A stretch of 64,000 bases of DNA from Candidatus Onthocola gallistercoris (GCA_018715345.1 DVLT01000035.1:1-64000); one strand, 5' to 3'; shown: positions 17,896-27,298, counted from the stretch's first letter. Numbers and translations: made by a program. The notes: a model not told the origin generated them from the letters alone.

Positions 17896-19272
17896 ATGGA
17901 AAACCAGTCCGAAATCAAAAACCCTCTGGAGACAGAGCCGGTGCATAAGCTGATCGTCCGCTATTCCATCCCCACATCGGTCACGTTGATGGTCAATTAT
18001 CTTTACAATATCGTGGATCAGATTTTTGTGGGACAAGGAGTGGGCATTACCGGTATGGCAGCGACCAATATAGCCTTTCCGCTGACCATATTGACCAATG
18101 CGGTGGCGTTGATGCTGGGGGATGGGTGTGCGGCAAATATCAGTCTTTGCTTGGGGAGAAAAAAACAGCAGACAGCCAATGAGACGGTCAGCCATACACT
18201 GACCCTGCTTCTTCTGGCCGGCCTGGCCGGCGGCCTGATCTGCGGCCTGGGAGCGCCGGTGATCGTATCCCTATTTGGCGCCACCCCGTCTTCCTACAAA
18301 GATGCGGTGGCCTATATGCGTTCCATCGCCCCCGGTATTCCTTTCCAGATGATCTGCCCGGCCCTGACGGCGGTCATCCGGGCGGACGGTTCGCCCCAAT
18401 ATGCCATGAAATGTATGATCCTGGGGGCTGTTATCAACCTGATCCTGGACCCGGTATTTATCTTCGTATTCGGCATGGGGGTGATGGGCGCTGGGATCGC
18501 CACTGTGATCGGTCAGATCGCGGCCGGTCTTTTGTTCCTTTTGTATCTTCCGAAGATGCATACGGTACATATCCGCAAAGCCTTTTTAAGACCGGGCCGG
18601 AAGCTGACGGCGCGGATACTGGGGCTTGGCTTTCCAAGCCTGTTGACCCAGATCATGTCCGCCCTTGTCCAGATCATCATGAACAATCTGATGACCCGCT
18701 ATGGCGCCTTGACCCGGTATGGAAGCGATATCGCCCTTTCCGTATACGGCATGATCATGAAGGTTTACCAGATATCCCACGCCATGTTCGTGGGTGTGTC
18801 CTCGGCAGTCCAGCCCATCAATGGGTTTAATTTCGGTGCCAGGCATTATGACCGGGTGAGAAAAACTTACCGGATGGCAGCAGGCATTTCCCTGGCCATC
18901 TCGGCGATCTGGTTTGCCATCTATCAGCTGCTGCCGGCCCAGATCGGCAGCCTGTTCGTTTCTGGCAATGATCTTTATACGGAATGCGCAGTCCACTGTT
19001 TTCGGATATATATGATGGCCTTTTTCCTGTATGGACTGCATATGACAACAGCTTCCTTCTTTCAGGGAATCGGGAAACCGGCCAAAGCGCTGGCCCTGCC
19101 TCTGGCCAGGCAGGGAATCTTTCTCATTCCACTGGCATTTGGTCTTTCCGCCGTTTACGGCATGGACGGCGCCCTTATGGCAGCGCCCATCGCAGATGTG
19201 GCAGCGTTTGTCCTGTCGGCGGTTCTGGCCCGGACGGAATTTGGAAGCTGGAAAAAGAAGGGCATGGTGTAA
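17896..19272 (+). CDS. MATE-family multidrug/cation exporter
   Basis: A 458-residue integral membrane protein with about 12 hydrophobic segments and the MATE features SIPTSVTLMVNYLYNIVDQIF near the N-terminus and GFPSLLTQIMSALVQI in the second half. These carriers export organic cations or drugs driven by Na+ or H+. The start chosen is the second ATG, 8 bases after AGGAG. The cargo is unknown. Confidence 0.9.
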   Translation: MENQSEIKNPLETEPVHKLIVRYSIPTSVTLMVNYLYNIVDQIFVGQGVGITGMAATNIAFPLTILTNAVALMLGDGCAANISLCLGRKKQQTANETVSHTLTLLLLAGLAGGLICGLGAPVIVSLFGATPSSYKDAVAYMRSIAPGIPFQMICPALTAVIRADGSPQYAMKCMILGAVINLILDPVFIFVFGMGVMGAGIATVIGQIAAGLLFLLYLPKMHTVHIRKAFLRPGRKLTARILGLGFPSLLTQIMSALVQIIMNNLMTRYGALTRYGSDIALSVYGMIMKVYQISHAMFVGVSSAVQPINGFNFGARHYDRVRKTYRMAAGISLAISAIWFAIYQLLPAQIGSLFVSGNDLYTECAVHCFRIYMMAFFLYGLHMTTASFFQGIGKPAKALALPLARQGIFLIPLAFGLSAVYGMDGALMAAPIADVAAFVLSAVLARTEFGSWKKKGMV

Positions 19273-19393
19273 AATTGAGCAAAATATGTGAATTGTATAA
19301 ATTTTAGTAGTGATTTGCCGACGAATGTAGTATAATAAATCTGGATTTTCTGTTTATGCAGATATTTTATAAAGAAAGAGGGGGACATTATTT

Positions 19394-19948
19394 ATGGCTT
19401 TTTTCGACAAACTTAAAGATTCCATATCGACAGCAAGCCAGGATATTTCTCAGAAAGCAAAGACAGCCTCTGAAAACATGAGGATTTCCAATCAGATCCG
19501 TGCCAACGAAAAGATGATCGACAAGTTGACACATCAGGTTGGCCTTCGATGTGTGGAGAATCATCTGTATGATGCAGATTCGGAATATGGCGATCTGTTC
19601 AGTGAGATCATAAGACTTCACGAAGAAAATGTGAAATGTCAGGAAGAACTGAACCGCCTGGCTGCCAGTAAGATCTGTCCTCAGTGCGGACGGGCAAACA
19701 ACGCGGACGCCAAGTTCTGCATGGGCTGCGGAGCGCCTCTGGGTGATGCAGTGATGCCGGATTCCGGCAAGTTTTGCCCATCCTGCGGCGCACTGAATAC
19801 GGAAGATTCAGCATTTTGTATGGAATGCGGTACATCTTTGGCGGATGTGGCGCCGATTTCTGCCGGAGCAGATCAGGCCTATGATCCGTCCTATGGCCAG
19901 TCGTTTGACGAGTCATTTGATCAATCCAAAGAAGAGGGGGAGAAGTAA
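19394..19948 (+). CDS. Double zinc-ribbon protein with N-terminal helical region
   Basis: 184 residues. The first 90 form a predicted helical, coiled-coil-like region (SASQ/KAKTASE-type pattern). Then come two zinc ribbons, each two CxxC pairs: CPQCG...CMGCG near 95-118 and CPSCG...CMECG near 130-150, followed by an acidic tail. The next gene also starts with a zinc ribbon and is 1 base downstream. Unknown function; membrane-proximal assembly or stress roles have been proposed for similar proteins, but nothing here shows that. Confidence 0.75.
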   Translation: MAFFDKLKDSISTASQDISQKAKTASENMRISNQIRANEKMIDKLTHQVGLRCVENHLYDADSEYGDLFSEIIRLHEENVKCQEELNRLAASKICPQCGRANNADAKFCMGCGAPLGDAVMPDSGKFCPSCGALNTEDSAFCMECGTSLADVAPISAGADQAYDPSYGQSFDESFDQSKEEGEK

Positions 19949-19949
19949 C

Positions 19950-20591
19950 ATGTTTTGTAAGTATTGTGGAGCAAAATTGCCGGATGGCAGTAAATTCTGT
20001 GGTTCCTGCGGCAAATCTTTAGTTGCCGACGGCGCGCAGGGAGGCGCGGCACCCAAAGGAAGCGTTGGTCAGGGTCAGCGGCCGAATATGCAGGCCGGTC
20101 CTCAGGGGAGCTATCAGTCGGCGTCGGGCAGAGGAACGGTGAATAACTATACATATGCAAAGGTTCCGACAGCCGGCAAGATGAAGAAAGAATTTACGCC
20201 GGGCAATATTGGCTACTGGGTAGGCTGCCTGATCGCAGTGATCGCTGTTTTTATGGATTATGTCAGTTCCATGGGCGTATCCATTTCTCTGACCGGACTG
20301 GCGTCCGAGGAGGAAAGCGTTATGATCCTGGTTGTCATGTTCCTGATCATTCCTATCGTGGGCGCTGTGCTGAATGCGGCAAAATTGAACATTGGCTGCC
20401 TGATCGTGGGCGTTGTCCAGATGGGATTTGCGCTGCTTATCCGCTCGATGCTGGAAGATGAACTGGGCGGCTGGTCCGGCTTTGTTAAATTTGAGTTGGG
20501 CTACACCCTTCAGATCGTTGGCGGAATTGTCATGATCGTTGCTGCCATTGCCAGCATTGTTTTATGGAATCAGAAGAAAAAAGCTGCCTGA
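19950..20591 (+). CDS. Zinc-ribbon membrane protein
   Basis: 213 residues. It begins directly with a zinc ribbon (MFCKYCG...FCGSCG), then a Gly/Gln/Ser-rich linker to about residue 70, then about four hydrophobic segments (about 85-105, 122-138, 145-165 and 185-207), so it should be a membrane protein with a cytoplasmic zinc ribbon. It forms a two-gene unit with the preceding zinc-ribbon gene and ends at a strong terminator. Function unknown. Confidence 0.75.
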   Translation: MFCKYCGAKLPDGSKFCGSCGKSLVADGAQGGAAPKGSVGQGQRPNMQAGPQGSYQSASGRGTVNNYTYAKVPTAGKMKKEFTPGNIGYWVGCLIAVIAVFMDYVSSMGVSISLTGLASEEESVMILVVMFLIIPIVGAVLNAAKLNIGCLIVGVVQMGFALLIRSMLEDELGGWSGFVKFELGYTLQIVGGIVMIVAAIASIVLWNQKKKAA

Positions 20592-20631
20592 TATCGAACA
20601 AAAGAAGATCATAGAAAGTGTAAGATAAAAG

Positions 20632-20675
20632 CTTCCCTACAGGGTCCGCAAGGACGTTGCAGGGAAGTTTTTTTA
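20632..20675 (+). terminator. Strong intrinsic terminator of the zinc-ribbon pair
   Basis: CTTCCCT pairs with AGGGAAG, with an inner GTCC/GGAC hairpin, followed by seven or more T residues. Confidence 0.9.
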
Positions 20676-20693
20676 TAACAGTATAAGATCAGA

Positions 20694-21608
20694 TCATTTC
20701 AGAAAAATGGGATTGGTGTAGGCGATCTTGCCGCCGGCATCAACGCATTCACACCGGACAAAGGTTTCTGTCCCGCTCAGATGAAAAGAACCGGAAGTCA
20801 GGTTTTTGCCCACGATGCTGTGTCCCCGCTTCTCATAGGTGATAAAATTGACGGAAACGCAAGGAGAGCATTCCACATAGACCACCTGATCGTCATCGAT
20901 ACCAAAATCGTAGATTTCAGGACCGGTGGAAGCATAAAAGCTGCCTTTGCAGATGTGTTCCATCAGATCTGCGTGGGTAAGAACAGGCGCCTTTACGGTG
21001 ATCCATCCGCCGAACATATCCGGTTCTCCCTCATGGCAGTCATCAGTGGCGAAAAGGAAGAATTTTTTACCTTTCCTGAGACAGCAGTCAATGATATAAT
21101 CACTTTTTCCGGTGTAGGATGTCCGATCACAGGTGGTATTATAGATTTCTATACCCAGATAATCTTTTAAAGTAAGAAGTTTTTCAATGGACATTCTTGT
21201 CCATACTGGATGGGCTATGATGGACAGCTGGCCTGCGGCATGCATCTCATCCAGAAGAGCCTGCCAGTCTTTTTCTGTGCCCTCCTCAGTAAAGGTTAGA
21301 GACAGCGGTTGGGATATCTTGTCCCGGATATCCTGTTTTTTCAGTCCCACAACATGTATCTGTTCATATGAACCGGGGAAACAAGAGGTATTCCGTTCCG
21401 TGGCGGGCAAAACAAGAAAGTCTTTGGAACAGGCATCCGGATAGGCTGTGAAGAGATTGTGGTCGGTGAGAGCCAGGAAGGAATAGCCTTTTTCCTTGTA
21501 AGCTTGTATGCATGCCTCCGGTGTCATGATACCGTCAGAACAGGTGGTATGGCTGTGCAGATTGCCTTTGTACCATTGGCCCTCTGAGATAAAAGCAGAA
21601 TGTTTCAT
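20694..21608 (-). CDS. PHP-domain phosphoesterase-like protein
   Basis: A 304-residue PHP-family metal hydrolase. The first metal motif is NLHSHTTCSDG near 17-27, then LTDHN near 46-50, a middle IIAHPVW near 137 and a later ATDDCHEGE near 190. PHP proteins hydrolyse phosphoesters or, in some families, other bonds. The C-terminal beta-rich domain (about 230-304) is also seen in metal-dependent hydrolases of carbohydrate loci. It is the last gene of an MFS-RpiR-PHP unit, so a transported sugar-phosphate-like substrate is an inference. Confidence 0.85.
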   Translation of the reverse strand: MKHSAFISEGQWYKGNLHSHTTCSDGIMTPEACIQAYKEKGYSFLALTDHNLFTAYPDACSKDFLVLPATERNTSCFPGSYEQIHVVGLKKQDIRDKISQPLSLTFTEEGTEKDWQALLDEMHAAGQLSIIAHPVWTRMSIEKLLTLKDYLGIEIYNTTCDRTSYTGKSDYIIDCCLRKGKKFFLFATDDCHEGEPDMFGGWITVKAPVLTHADLMEHICKGSFYASTGPEIYDFGIDDDQVVYVECSPCVSVNFITYEKRGHSIVGKNLTSGSFHLSGTETFVRCECVDAGGKIAYTNPIFLK

Positions 21609-21670
21609 AAATGTACTCCTTTCATTGGGTGTTATGTAAGATCCGCCTTTTGGGAAAGCGGATACCCTGT

Positions 21671-22519
21671 CTATTCATATGTCCTGTGTTCGCCGATGAT
21701 CTCGGAAACATTTTCGGCGCACTCGATGGCATGCACCACATCTTTAAAAGAAATATACATGAGCAGCGCATCCAGGATGAGAAGCTGACTATGTCTGGCT
21801 GTCAAAGCTTCTTTCAGACGGGCGCTTTCTTTGGAGGCGCTGACCAGACATACATCACTTGATCGGGCCAGAGGACTGTCCGGGAAGCTGGTAAGGCATA
21901 TGACCGAGGCACCGGCGGTCTTTGCGATCCTGACCGCATTCAGTGTTTCAACCGTTCGCCCGGAATGGGAAATGGCGATGACAGCGCATCCTTCATCCAG
22001 AAAAGAGGCGGAAACCGATGCGATGTGAGGATCCGTCACCCCATATGCGGGAAGCCCCTGACGCATAAAACGGTAATAGGCGTCATTGGCAACCATGGAA
22101 GATGAACCGACGCCATAGATTTCGATCCGCCTTTTCTGGCAAAGAATATGGGCGGCCGCCTCCAGTTCACTGTTTTGGATGGCGGAAAGGGTCATCTGGA
22201 AAGTCTGGGTGATCTCTCGGGATAATTTGGTCAGAACATCGTGGGCCGAATCTTTTTCTGTGACTTCTTCTGCCAGTATCTTTTCCTGATCCGGAAGATT
22301 TTGGGCCACATTCAGTTTCAGTTCACTGTATCCATTAAATCCCAGATTATTGGCAAATTTGATGACGCTTCCCTGGGAAACCCCCAGCTGTTTTGATAGG
22401 GCAGCCGTTGTCATGTAGATGACTTTTTCCGGAGCCTCAAGGATAAAAGCCGCGATCCTTTTTTCAATTGCGGAAAGAGACGGATACTTTCTGTTTATGA
22501 TGTCGATGGCGTTTTTCAT
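21671..22519 (-). CDS. RpiR/MurR-family transcriptional regulator with SIS domain
   Basis: 282 residues. The N-terminal RpiR helix-turn-helix (about 1-75; KQLGVSQGSVIKFANNLG) is followed by a SIS phosphosugar-binding domain (about 105-250; EIYGVGSSSMVANDAYYRF, then ISHSGRTVETL). The start chosen is the ATG preceded by AAAGGAGGGG, making the gene overlap the end of the MFS gene by 56 bases. Such regulators respond to phosphosugars and usually control neighbouring uptake genes. Confidence 0.9.
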   Translation of the reverse strand: MKNAIDIINRKYPSLSAIEKRIAAFILEAPEKVIYMTTAALSKQLGVSQGSVIKFANNLGFNGYSELKLNVAQNLPDQEKILAEEVTEKDSAHDVLTKLSREITQTFQMTLSAIQNSELEAAAHILCQKRRIEIYGVGSSSMVANDAYYRFMRQGLPAYGVTDPHIASVSASFLDEGCAVIAISHSGRTVETLNAVRIAKTAGASVICLTSFPDSPLARSSDVCLVSASKESARLKEALTARHSQLLILDALLMYISFKDVVHAIECAENVSEIIGEHRTYE

Positions 22520-23720
22520 CAATATCCCCTCCTTTAACGGCTGATTTTGCAATGAAACACAGAGTGATGGCGCAAATGGCTGCTGCGAGCCAGAAAAGGG
22601 AAGCATGGATCCAGTTTCCGTCTGTCAGCACGCTGCCCATGACCAGAGAGGATATGGATGCGCCGATATAGGAGGAAAAGTCCAATATTCCCACCAAAGT
22701 GGATACCAGATTGTATTTCGCAAAGGCCAGTGGTATGAAAGACAGCAATATGCTGTTGCAGCCATAAGACATGGCGGATATTTCAGCCAGCAGGATGATG
22801 GTCACGGCCACCATATGGCCCCTGGCGATAAAGAGCAGACCGCTTCCGACGGCCATGGAAATAAACATGAGGATAAGTGTCCGCAGTTCATTGCCCTTGA
22901 AGCGGTCGATCAGTATTTTGGATACGAACATACCGCAAAGATTGGCAAGGGGGATGATTATCAGCAACAGGGCGGAGGAAGAGAGCTCCACGCCCATGGA
23001 TTGGCCGATGATGGTCGGACTCCAGACAGAGATGCTTTCTTTCACAAATCCCAGGCAAAAGCAGATCAGACAATACATATAAGCTTTATGACAGAAAAGG
23101 AAGCTCACATTTTTTCGGAATGTACCGATGGTCAGCTCCTGACGGGGGATGGGTGGCTTGTCCAGTCTGCGATCGGTGATGACCCAGACGATCAGCAGGA
23201 TAAGACCAAACAAAGCGGGAATCAAAAAGAAGCTGTTCCATATCCGGCCATTCAGCAGACGTCCGAGAAAGACCCAGGAGACGATAAAACCGCCAACCAT
23301 GGATGAGGACATGACTGTGGCAACCATGGAATGTTTTGAATCATCAAAATATAAAGAAAGGATCCGGTTCAGACAAGCCCAAAATATGGATTGGAAATAA
23401 CCGTTGGCAGCCCAGAAAAAGATGATCAGTCTGGGATCAGGACATACGGCGATGGCCAGGTTCATACAAACGGAACCGGTCAGTCCGGCGATGATAAAAC
23501 GGAAAGGTGAAACCGCATCCGATATAAAGCCATTGATCAGCTGCCCTGCCGCATAGGTGATAAAAAAGACCGCACCCATGGCTCCAAGCTGTGCACCGGA
23601 CATACCCAGCTGGCTGGACATGTGGGGCATGGCAGAAGAAAAATTGACCCGCAGGATATAAACGGTGAGATAGGTTGAAAAGCACAGAAATAAAATACGT
23701 TTAGCAAATGGTCTGTTCAT
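22464..23720 (-). CDS. MFS transporter
   Basis: A 418-residue major-facilitator protein with about 12 membrane helices and an MFS loop-2-type motif (AGQLINGFISDAVSPFRFI). Overall resemblance is to the organophosphate/anion-type MFS carriers. The start ATG follows AAGAGGAAATC. It is the first gene of a three-gene minus-strand unit and lies just downstream of a perfect 20-base palindrome. The substrate is unknown; the RpiR neighbour suggests a sugar or sugar phosphate. Confidence 0.88.
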   Translation of the reverse strand: MNRPFAKRILFLCFSTYLTVYILRVNFSSAMPHMSSQLGMSGAQLGAMGAVFFITYAAGQLINGFISDAVSPFRFIIAGLTGSVCMNLAIAVCPDPRLIIFFWAANGYFQSIFWACLNRILSLYFDDSKHSMVATVMSSSMVGGFIVSWVFLGRLLNGRIWNSFFLIPALFGLILLIVWVITDRRLDKPPIPRQELTIGTFRKNVSFLFCHKAYMYCLICFCLGFVKESISVWSPTIIGQSMGVELSSSALLLIIIPLANLCGMFVSKILIDRFKGNELRTLILMFISMAVGSGLLFIARGHMVAVTIILLAEISAMSYGCNSILLSFIPLAFAKYNLVSTLVGILDFSSYIGASISSLVMGSVLTDGNWIHASLFWLAAAICAITLCFIAKSAVKGGDIDEKRHRHHKQKVSVSFRN

Positions 23721-23736
23721 GATTTCCTCTTAAATA

Positions 23737-23756
23737 TTAAAAAATTAATTTTTTAA
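23737..23756. promoter_or_regulatory. Perfect 20-base palindrome upstream of the MFS-RpiR-PHP operon
   Basis: Two 10-base half-sites (TTAAAAAATT and its exact complement) meet without a spacer, 17 bases before the MFS start codon. The position and symmetry suit an operator, most simply for the RpiR protein encoded in the same operon. The AT richness means chance cannot be excluded. Confidence 0.55.
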
Positions 23757-23853
23757 ATCCTGTTCCAGTATATCAATGTGGGGAAATCATGTCAATGAGT
23801 AAAATTCATAATTAACGATCATTAAAACGAGCAAAACTCACAATTTTTGGAAG

Positions 23854-23881
23854 AAAAAGCGGCTGGTATCAGCCGCTTTTT
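23854..23881 (-). terminator. Intrinsic terminator of ilvE
   Basis: A 12-bp stem (AAAAAGCGGCTG with its complement) and a 4-base loop, 13 bases beyond the ilvE stop, with a U tract on the minus-strand transcript. Confidence 0.85.
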
Positions 23882-23893
23882 GATCTTTTAAGA

Positions 23894-24919
23894 TCAGCAT
23901 ACTTCGTAGATCCATCCTTCCGGAGCTTTGATGGAGCCCATCTGGATGCCTGTCAAAGTTTCGTACAGTTTCTTTGTGGTCGGCCCCATGTCGTTCATGC
24001 CGCTGGGGAAGCAGATTTCCTTGTCGTGGAGGACCACCTTGCCCACCGGGGAGATGACAGCCGCAGTACCGCACAGGCCACACTCTGCGAAATCGCCCAG
24101 TTCATCAAGGTAGATCTCTCTTTCTTCTGTTTCCAGTCCCAGATATTCTTTGGCCACATAGAGCAGAGAACGTCTGGTGATGGACGGCAAGATGCTGTTG
24201 GACTTGGGCGTAACGATCTTGTTGTCCTTTGTCACGAACAGGAAGTTGGCGCCGCCGGTCTCTTCAACTTTTGTACGGGTGGCCGGATCCAGATACATGT
24301 TTTCATCATAGCCTTTTCTATGGCATTCCATGTAAGGATGCAGGCTCATGGCATAGTTCAGTCCGGCTTTGATGTTGCCTGTTCCGTGGGGGGCTGCCCG
24401 GTCAAAGTCACTGATACAGATGGTCAGCGGTTTTACGCCGCCCTTAAAGTAGGGTCCCACTGGTGTGACAAATACACGGAATTCATATTCTTCCGCCGGT
24501 TTAACACCGATAACGGCGTTGCTTCCGAACATGTAGGGACGTACATACAGTGTGGCGCCGCTGCCGTAGGGCGGAACGTAGGCTGCGTTGGCTTTGATCG
24601 TCTGGCACACAGCATCGATGAATTTATCTTTCGGATAAACCGGCATCTCCAGACGCTGAGCGCTCTGGATCATTCTTTCCGCGTTCAGATCCGGGCGGAA
24701 GGTGACGATCTTGCCGTCAGCCGTTGTGTAAGCTTTCATGCCTTCAAATACAGTCTGGGCATATTGGAGAACAGCAGCAGATTCGCTCATGACAACCTGT
24801 GCGTCTTTTGACAAAGTTCCCTCATCCCATGCGCCGTCTTTGTACTTGGCCACAAACCGGTAATCGGTTTTGATATAGTCAAAACCCAGTTTGCTCCATT
24901 CGATATTTTTCTTTTCCAT
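23894..24919 (-). CDS. ilvE: Branched-chain amino acid aminotransferase
   Basis: A class IV PLP aminotransferase of 341 residues that interconverts Leu, Ile and Val with their 2-ketoacids. The PLP lysine is Lys184 in GNIKAGLNYA, and the C-terminal GLCGTAAVISPVG matches the cofactor phosphate loop of the family. It has its own promoter (24982-25010) and terminator, so it is a single-gene unit. Confidence 0.95.
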   Translation of the reverse strand: MEKKNIEWSKLGFDYIKTDYRFVAKYKDGAWDEGTLSKDAQVVMSESAAVLQYAQTVFEGMKAYTTADGKIVTFRPDLNAERMIQSAQRLEMPVYPKDKFIDAVCQTIKANAAYVPPYGSGATLYVRPYMFGSNAVIGVKPAEEYEFRVFVTPVGPYFKGGVKPLTICISDFDRAAPHGTGNIKAGLNYAMSLHPYMECHRKGYDENMYLDPATRTKVEETGGANFLFVTKDNKIVTPKSNSILPSITRRSLLYVAKEYLGLETEEREIYLDELGDFAECGLCGTAAVISPVGKVVLHDKEICFPSGMNDMGPTTKKLYETLTGIQMGSIKAPEGWIYEVC

Positions 24920-24981
24920 TTTTTTGTCCTCCTGTAAATCATTGAATATTTATACAGATTCTTTGGAAGAAATCTATCTAT

Positions 24982-25010
24982 ATGTTACTCTTTCAGCTTC
25001 CAGATTTCAA
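24982..25010 (-). promoter_or_regulatory. Promoter of ilvE
   Basis: On the minus strand: TTGAAA, 17 bases, TAACAT, about 65 bases before the ilvE start. No T-box-like leader was recognised. Confidence 0.6.
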
Positions 25011-25098
25011 GAGCTTAATTTAACGAGTTGAAGTTTTTTTACGTTATAAGAGCAGAATTTTACGGGATGGAATGAAATATTTCCATCCAAAGACGAAA

Positions 25099-25124
25099 AC
25101 AGGCTCCGAATAAACGGAGCCTGT
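25099..25124 (-). terminator. Terminator of the ygeX-ygeY-ygeW-arcC operon
   Basis: A 10-bp perfect stem (ACAGGCTCCG and complement) with a 6-base loop, 9 bases past the arcC stop, followed by UUUU on the minus-strand transcript. A separate 8-bp hairpin at 25065-25088 lies further downstream. Confidence 0.85.
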
Positions 25125-25132
25125 ATGCTTCA

Positions 25133-26074
25133 TCAAATATGGATGCGGGTGCCGGTGTGTCCGTTGATCCCTTCCTTCGCCTTTTCAAGAAGGGTGATCA
25201 GAGCCGTCCGATCGGAACCGGAACGGGCAAAGTCGATGGCTGCCTGGACTTTGGGAAGCATGGACCCTTCGCCGAATTCCCCGGCTTTGCAGTAGGCTTC
25301 TGCTTCGTCCACAGTCAGATCGGAAAGACCGGTCTCATCCGGCTGGCCAAAGTGGATGGCCACCTTCTCGACAGCGGTCAGGATGATCAGTGTATCCGCC
25401 TGAAGCTGCTTTGCCAGAAGGCTGCTGACCAGATCCTTGTCAATGACGGCGCTGGCCCCTTTCAGGTGATTGCCGTTTAATGTGACCGGGATACCGCCGC
25501 CGCCGCAGGCAATGACGATATTGCCGGAAGCGGAAAGGGAACGGATGGCATCCAGTTCCACGATCTCCAGAGGTCTGGGGGACGCCACGATCCGCCGGAA
25601 GCCTTTGCCTTTGACTTCTTTGAACAGATGGCCATAAAGAGCGGCTGCCTCGTCAGCCTGTTCTTTTGACATATAACGGCCGATGGGTTTGGATGGATGG
25701 TTAAAAGCCGGATCGTCCGGATCCACCCGGACTTGGGTGACCATGGTCACCACCGCTTTATTGTCGATATGACGGTTTTTCAGCTCTTCCCGGATAGCAT
25801 TTTGCAGATCATAGCCGATATAGGCCTGGCTCATGGCCACGCAGACGGACAGAGGGGTGTTGGGCTGATGGTCGTCCACCCGGCTCAGTTCGATCATGGC
25901 CTGGTTGATCATGCCAACCTGGGGGCCGTTTCCATGGGTGACGATGATCTCATTGCCTTCCTCCGCCAGGTCCACGATCGTCCGGGCCGTTTTTTTCACA
26001 GCCAGCATCTGTTCAGGCAAGGTATTGCCCAGGGCATTTCCACCGAGGGCGATGACAATTCGATGATGTTTCAT
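25133..26074 (-). CDS. arcC: Carbamate kinase
   Basis: Converts carbamoyl phosphate and ADP to ATP, CO2 and ammonia. The 313-residue protein has the amino-acid kinase fold features IALGGNALGN at the start, THGNGPQVG near 45 and IACGGGGIPV near 188. No arginine deiminase genes are near. It lies last in ygeX-ygeY-ygeW-arcC, matching E. coli yqeA, so its carbamoyl phosphate most likely comes from YgeW. The start is only 2 bases beyond the ygeW stop. Confidence 0.95.
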   Translation of the reverse strand: MKHHRIVIALGGNALGNTLPEQMLAVKKTARTIVDLAEEGNEIIVTHGNGPQVGMINQAMIELSRVDDHQPNTPLSVCVAMSQAYIGYDLQNAIREELKNRHIDNKAVVTMVTQVRVDPDDPAFNHPSKPIGRYMSKEQADEAAALYGHLFKEVKGKGFRRIVASPRPLEIVELDAIRSLSASGNIVIACGGGGIPVTLNGNHLKGASAVIDKDLVSSLLAKQLQADTLIILTAVEKVAIHFGQPDETGLSDLTVDEAEAYCKAGEFGEGSMLPKVQAAIDFARSGSDRTALITLLEKAKEGINGHTGTRIHI

Positions 26075-26076
26075 AT

Positions 26077-27270
26077 TTACATCCGTTTCCGCGGTGTATG
26101 CTCCTTTTCCAGAGCCTTTAAGAGCGCTGCCGGATCTTCAAACTTGGAGAGCATGATCATAGCCGCTATGATATAAGGTTTAAAACTGGCTTCTTTGTAA
26201 AGGGGTGTACGGTAACGGTCAAAAACAGAGGCGTCCACTTCGCCGGCCGTACAGCTCACACCGGTGATGTCCGCAGGCAGACAGTGGAGATACAGCGCCT
26301 TGCCGTCTTTGGTCAGTTTCATCCGCTCTTCGGTGCAGGCCCAATCCTTATGTGTGGCATTCTGGGCCAGCAGTTCTTTTTCCAGAGCATCGATGCCGTC
26401 AAAATCATTGTTGCCATAGAGGATGGTCCGTTTTTCCATGGCGGCAAAAGGCGCCCAGCTCTTCGGATAAACGATGTCCGCGTCTTTGAACGCTTCATCC
26501 ATGCTGTTGGTCTTTGTGAAGGAGCCGCCGGAGGCTGCCGCGTTTTTGCGGGCAACTTCTTCCACTTCCGGCATCACTTCATAGCCTTCCGGATGGGCCA
26601 GGACCACATCCATGCCAAAACGGGTCATCAAGCCGATGACGCCCTGGGGGACGGAAAGGGGCTTGCCGTAGGAGGGAGAATAAGCCCAGGACATGGCGAT
26701 CTTTTTGCCCTTCAGATTCTCCACGCCGCCAAATTCATGGATGATGTGGAGCATATCCGCCATACACTGGGTGGGATGGTCGATGTCGCACTGGAGATTG
26801 ACAAGGGTGGGACGCTGTTCCAGGATACCGTCGTTGAAGCCCTCCTGTACAGAGTTGGAAACTTCATGCATGTAGGCATTGCCTTTGCCGATGTACATGT
26901 CGTCCCGGATACCGATCACATCGGCCATAAAGGAAACCATGTTGGCTGTCTCCCGAACGGTTTCGCCATGGGCGATCTGGGATTTGCCCTCGTCCAGGTC
27001 CTGGACCTGGAGACCCAGCAGATTGCAGGCGGAAGCAAAGGAGAAGCGGGTACGGGTGGAATTGTCCCGGAAGATAGAGATACCCAGTCCGCTTTCAAAT
27101 ACTTTGGTGGAAATGTTATTCTGGCGCATGAAACGGAGCGCGTCGGCCAGGACGAACACAGCTTCCAGTTCCTCGTCGGTCTTTTCCCAGGTGAGGAAAA
27201 AGTCGTTGTTGTACATTTCTTTAAAATTCAGCGCGTTTAAGCGATCGATATAATCCTGTAATGTTTTCAT
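26077..27270 (-). CDS. ygeW: YgeW-family carbamoyltransferase
   Basis: A 397-residue paralogue of aspartate/ornithine carbamoyltransferases. The carbamoyl-phosphate motif appears as DNSTRTRFSF near 69-78, with HPTQ near 165 and CLPADITG near 335. YgeW proteins co-occur with diaminopropionate ammonia-lyase and are thought to act phosphorolytically, releasing carbamoyl phosphate from a ureido intermediate. The adjacent carbamate kinase supports that direction. An intergenic hairpin separates it from ygeY. Confidence 0.92.
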   Translation of the reverse strand: MKTLQDYIDRLNALNFKEMYNNDFFLTWEKTDEELEAVFVLADALRFMRQNNISTKVFESGLGISIFRDNSTRTRFSFASACNLLGLQVQDLDEGKSQIAHGETVRETANMVSFMADVIGIRDDMYIGKGNAYMHEVSNSVQEGFNDGILEQRPTLVNLQCDIDHPTQCMADMLHIIHEFGGVENLKGKKIAMSWAYSPSYGKPLSVPQGVIGLMTRFGMDVVLAHPEGYEVMPEVEEVARKNAAASGGSFTKTNSMDEAFKDADIVYPKSWAPFAAMEKRTILYGNNDFDGIDALEKELLAQNATHKDWACTEERMKLTKDGKALYLHCLPADITGVSCTAGEVDASVFDRYRTPLYKEASFKPYIIAAMIMLSKFEDPAALLKALEKEHTPRKRM

Positions 27271-27298
27271 GAACAGAAACTCCTTTGTCTTTTTTGGA

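Noticed and set aside
22605..23306. A 233-codon plus-strand frame inside the MFS gene
   Set aside because: Gln/His/Asp-rich shadow of membrane-helix codons; the minus-strand MFS is unambiguous.
24920..25098. T-box or other riboswitch upstream of ilvE
   Set aside because: The leader after the predicted promoter is only about 50 bases and lacks T-box features.
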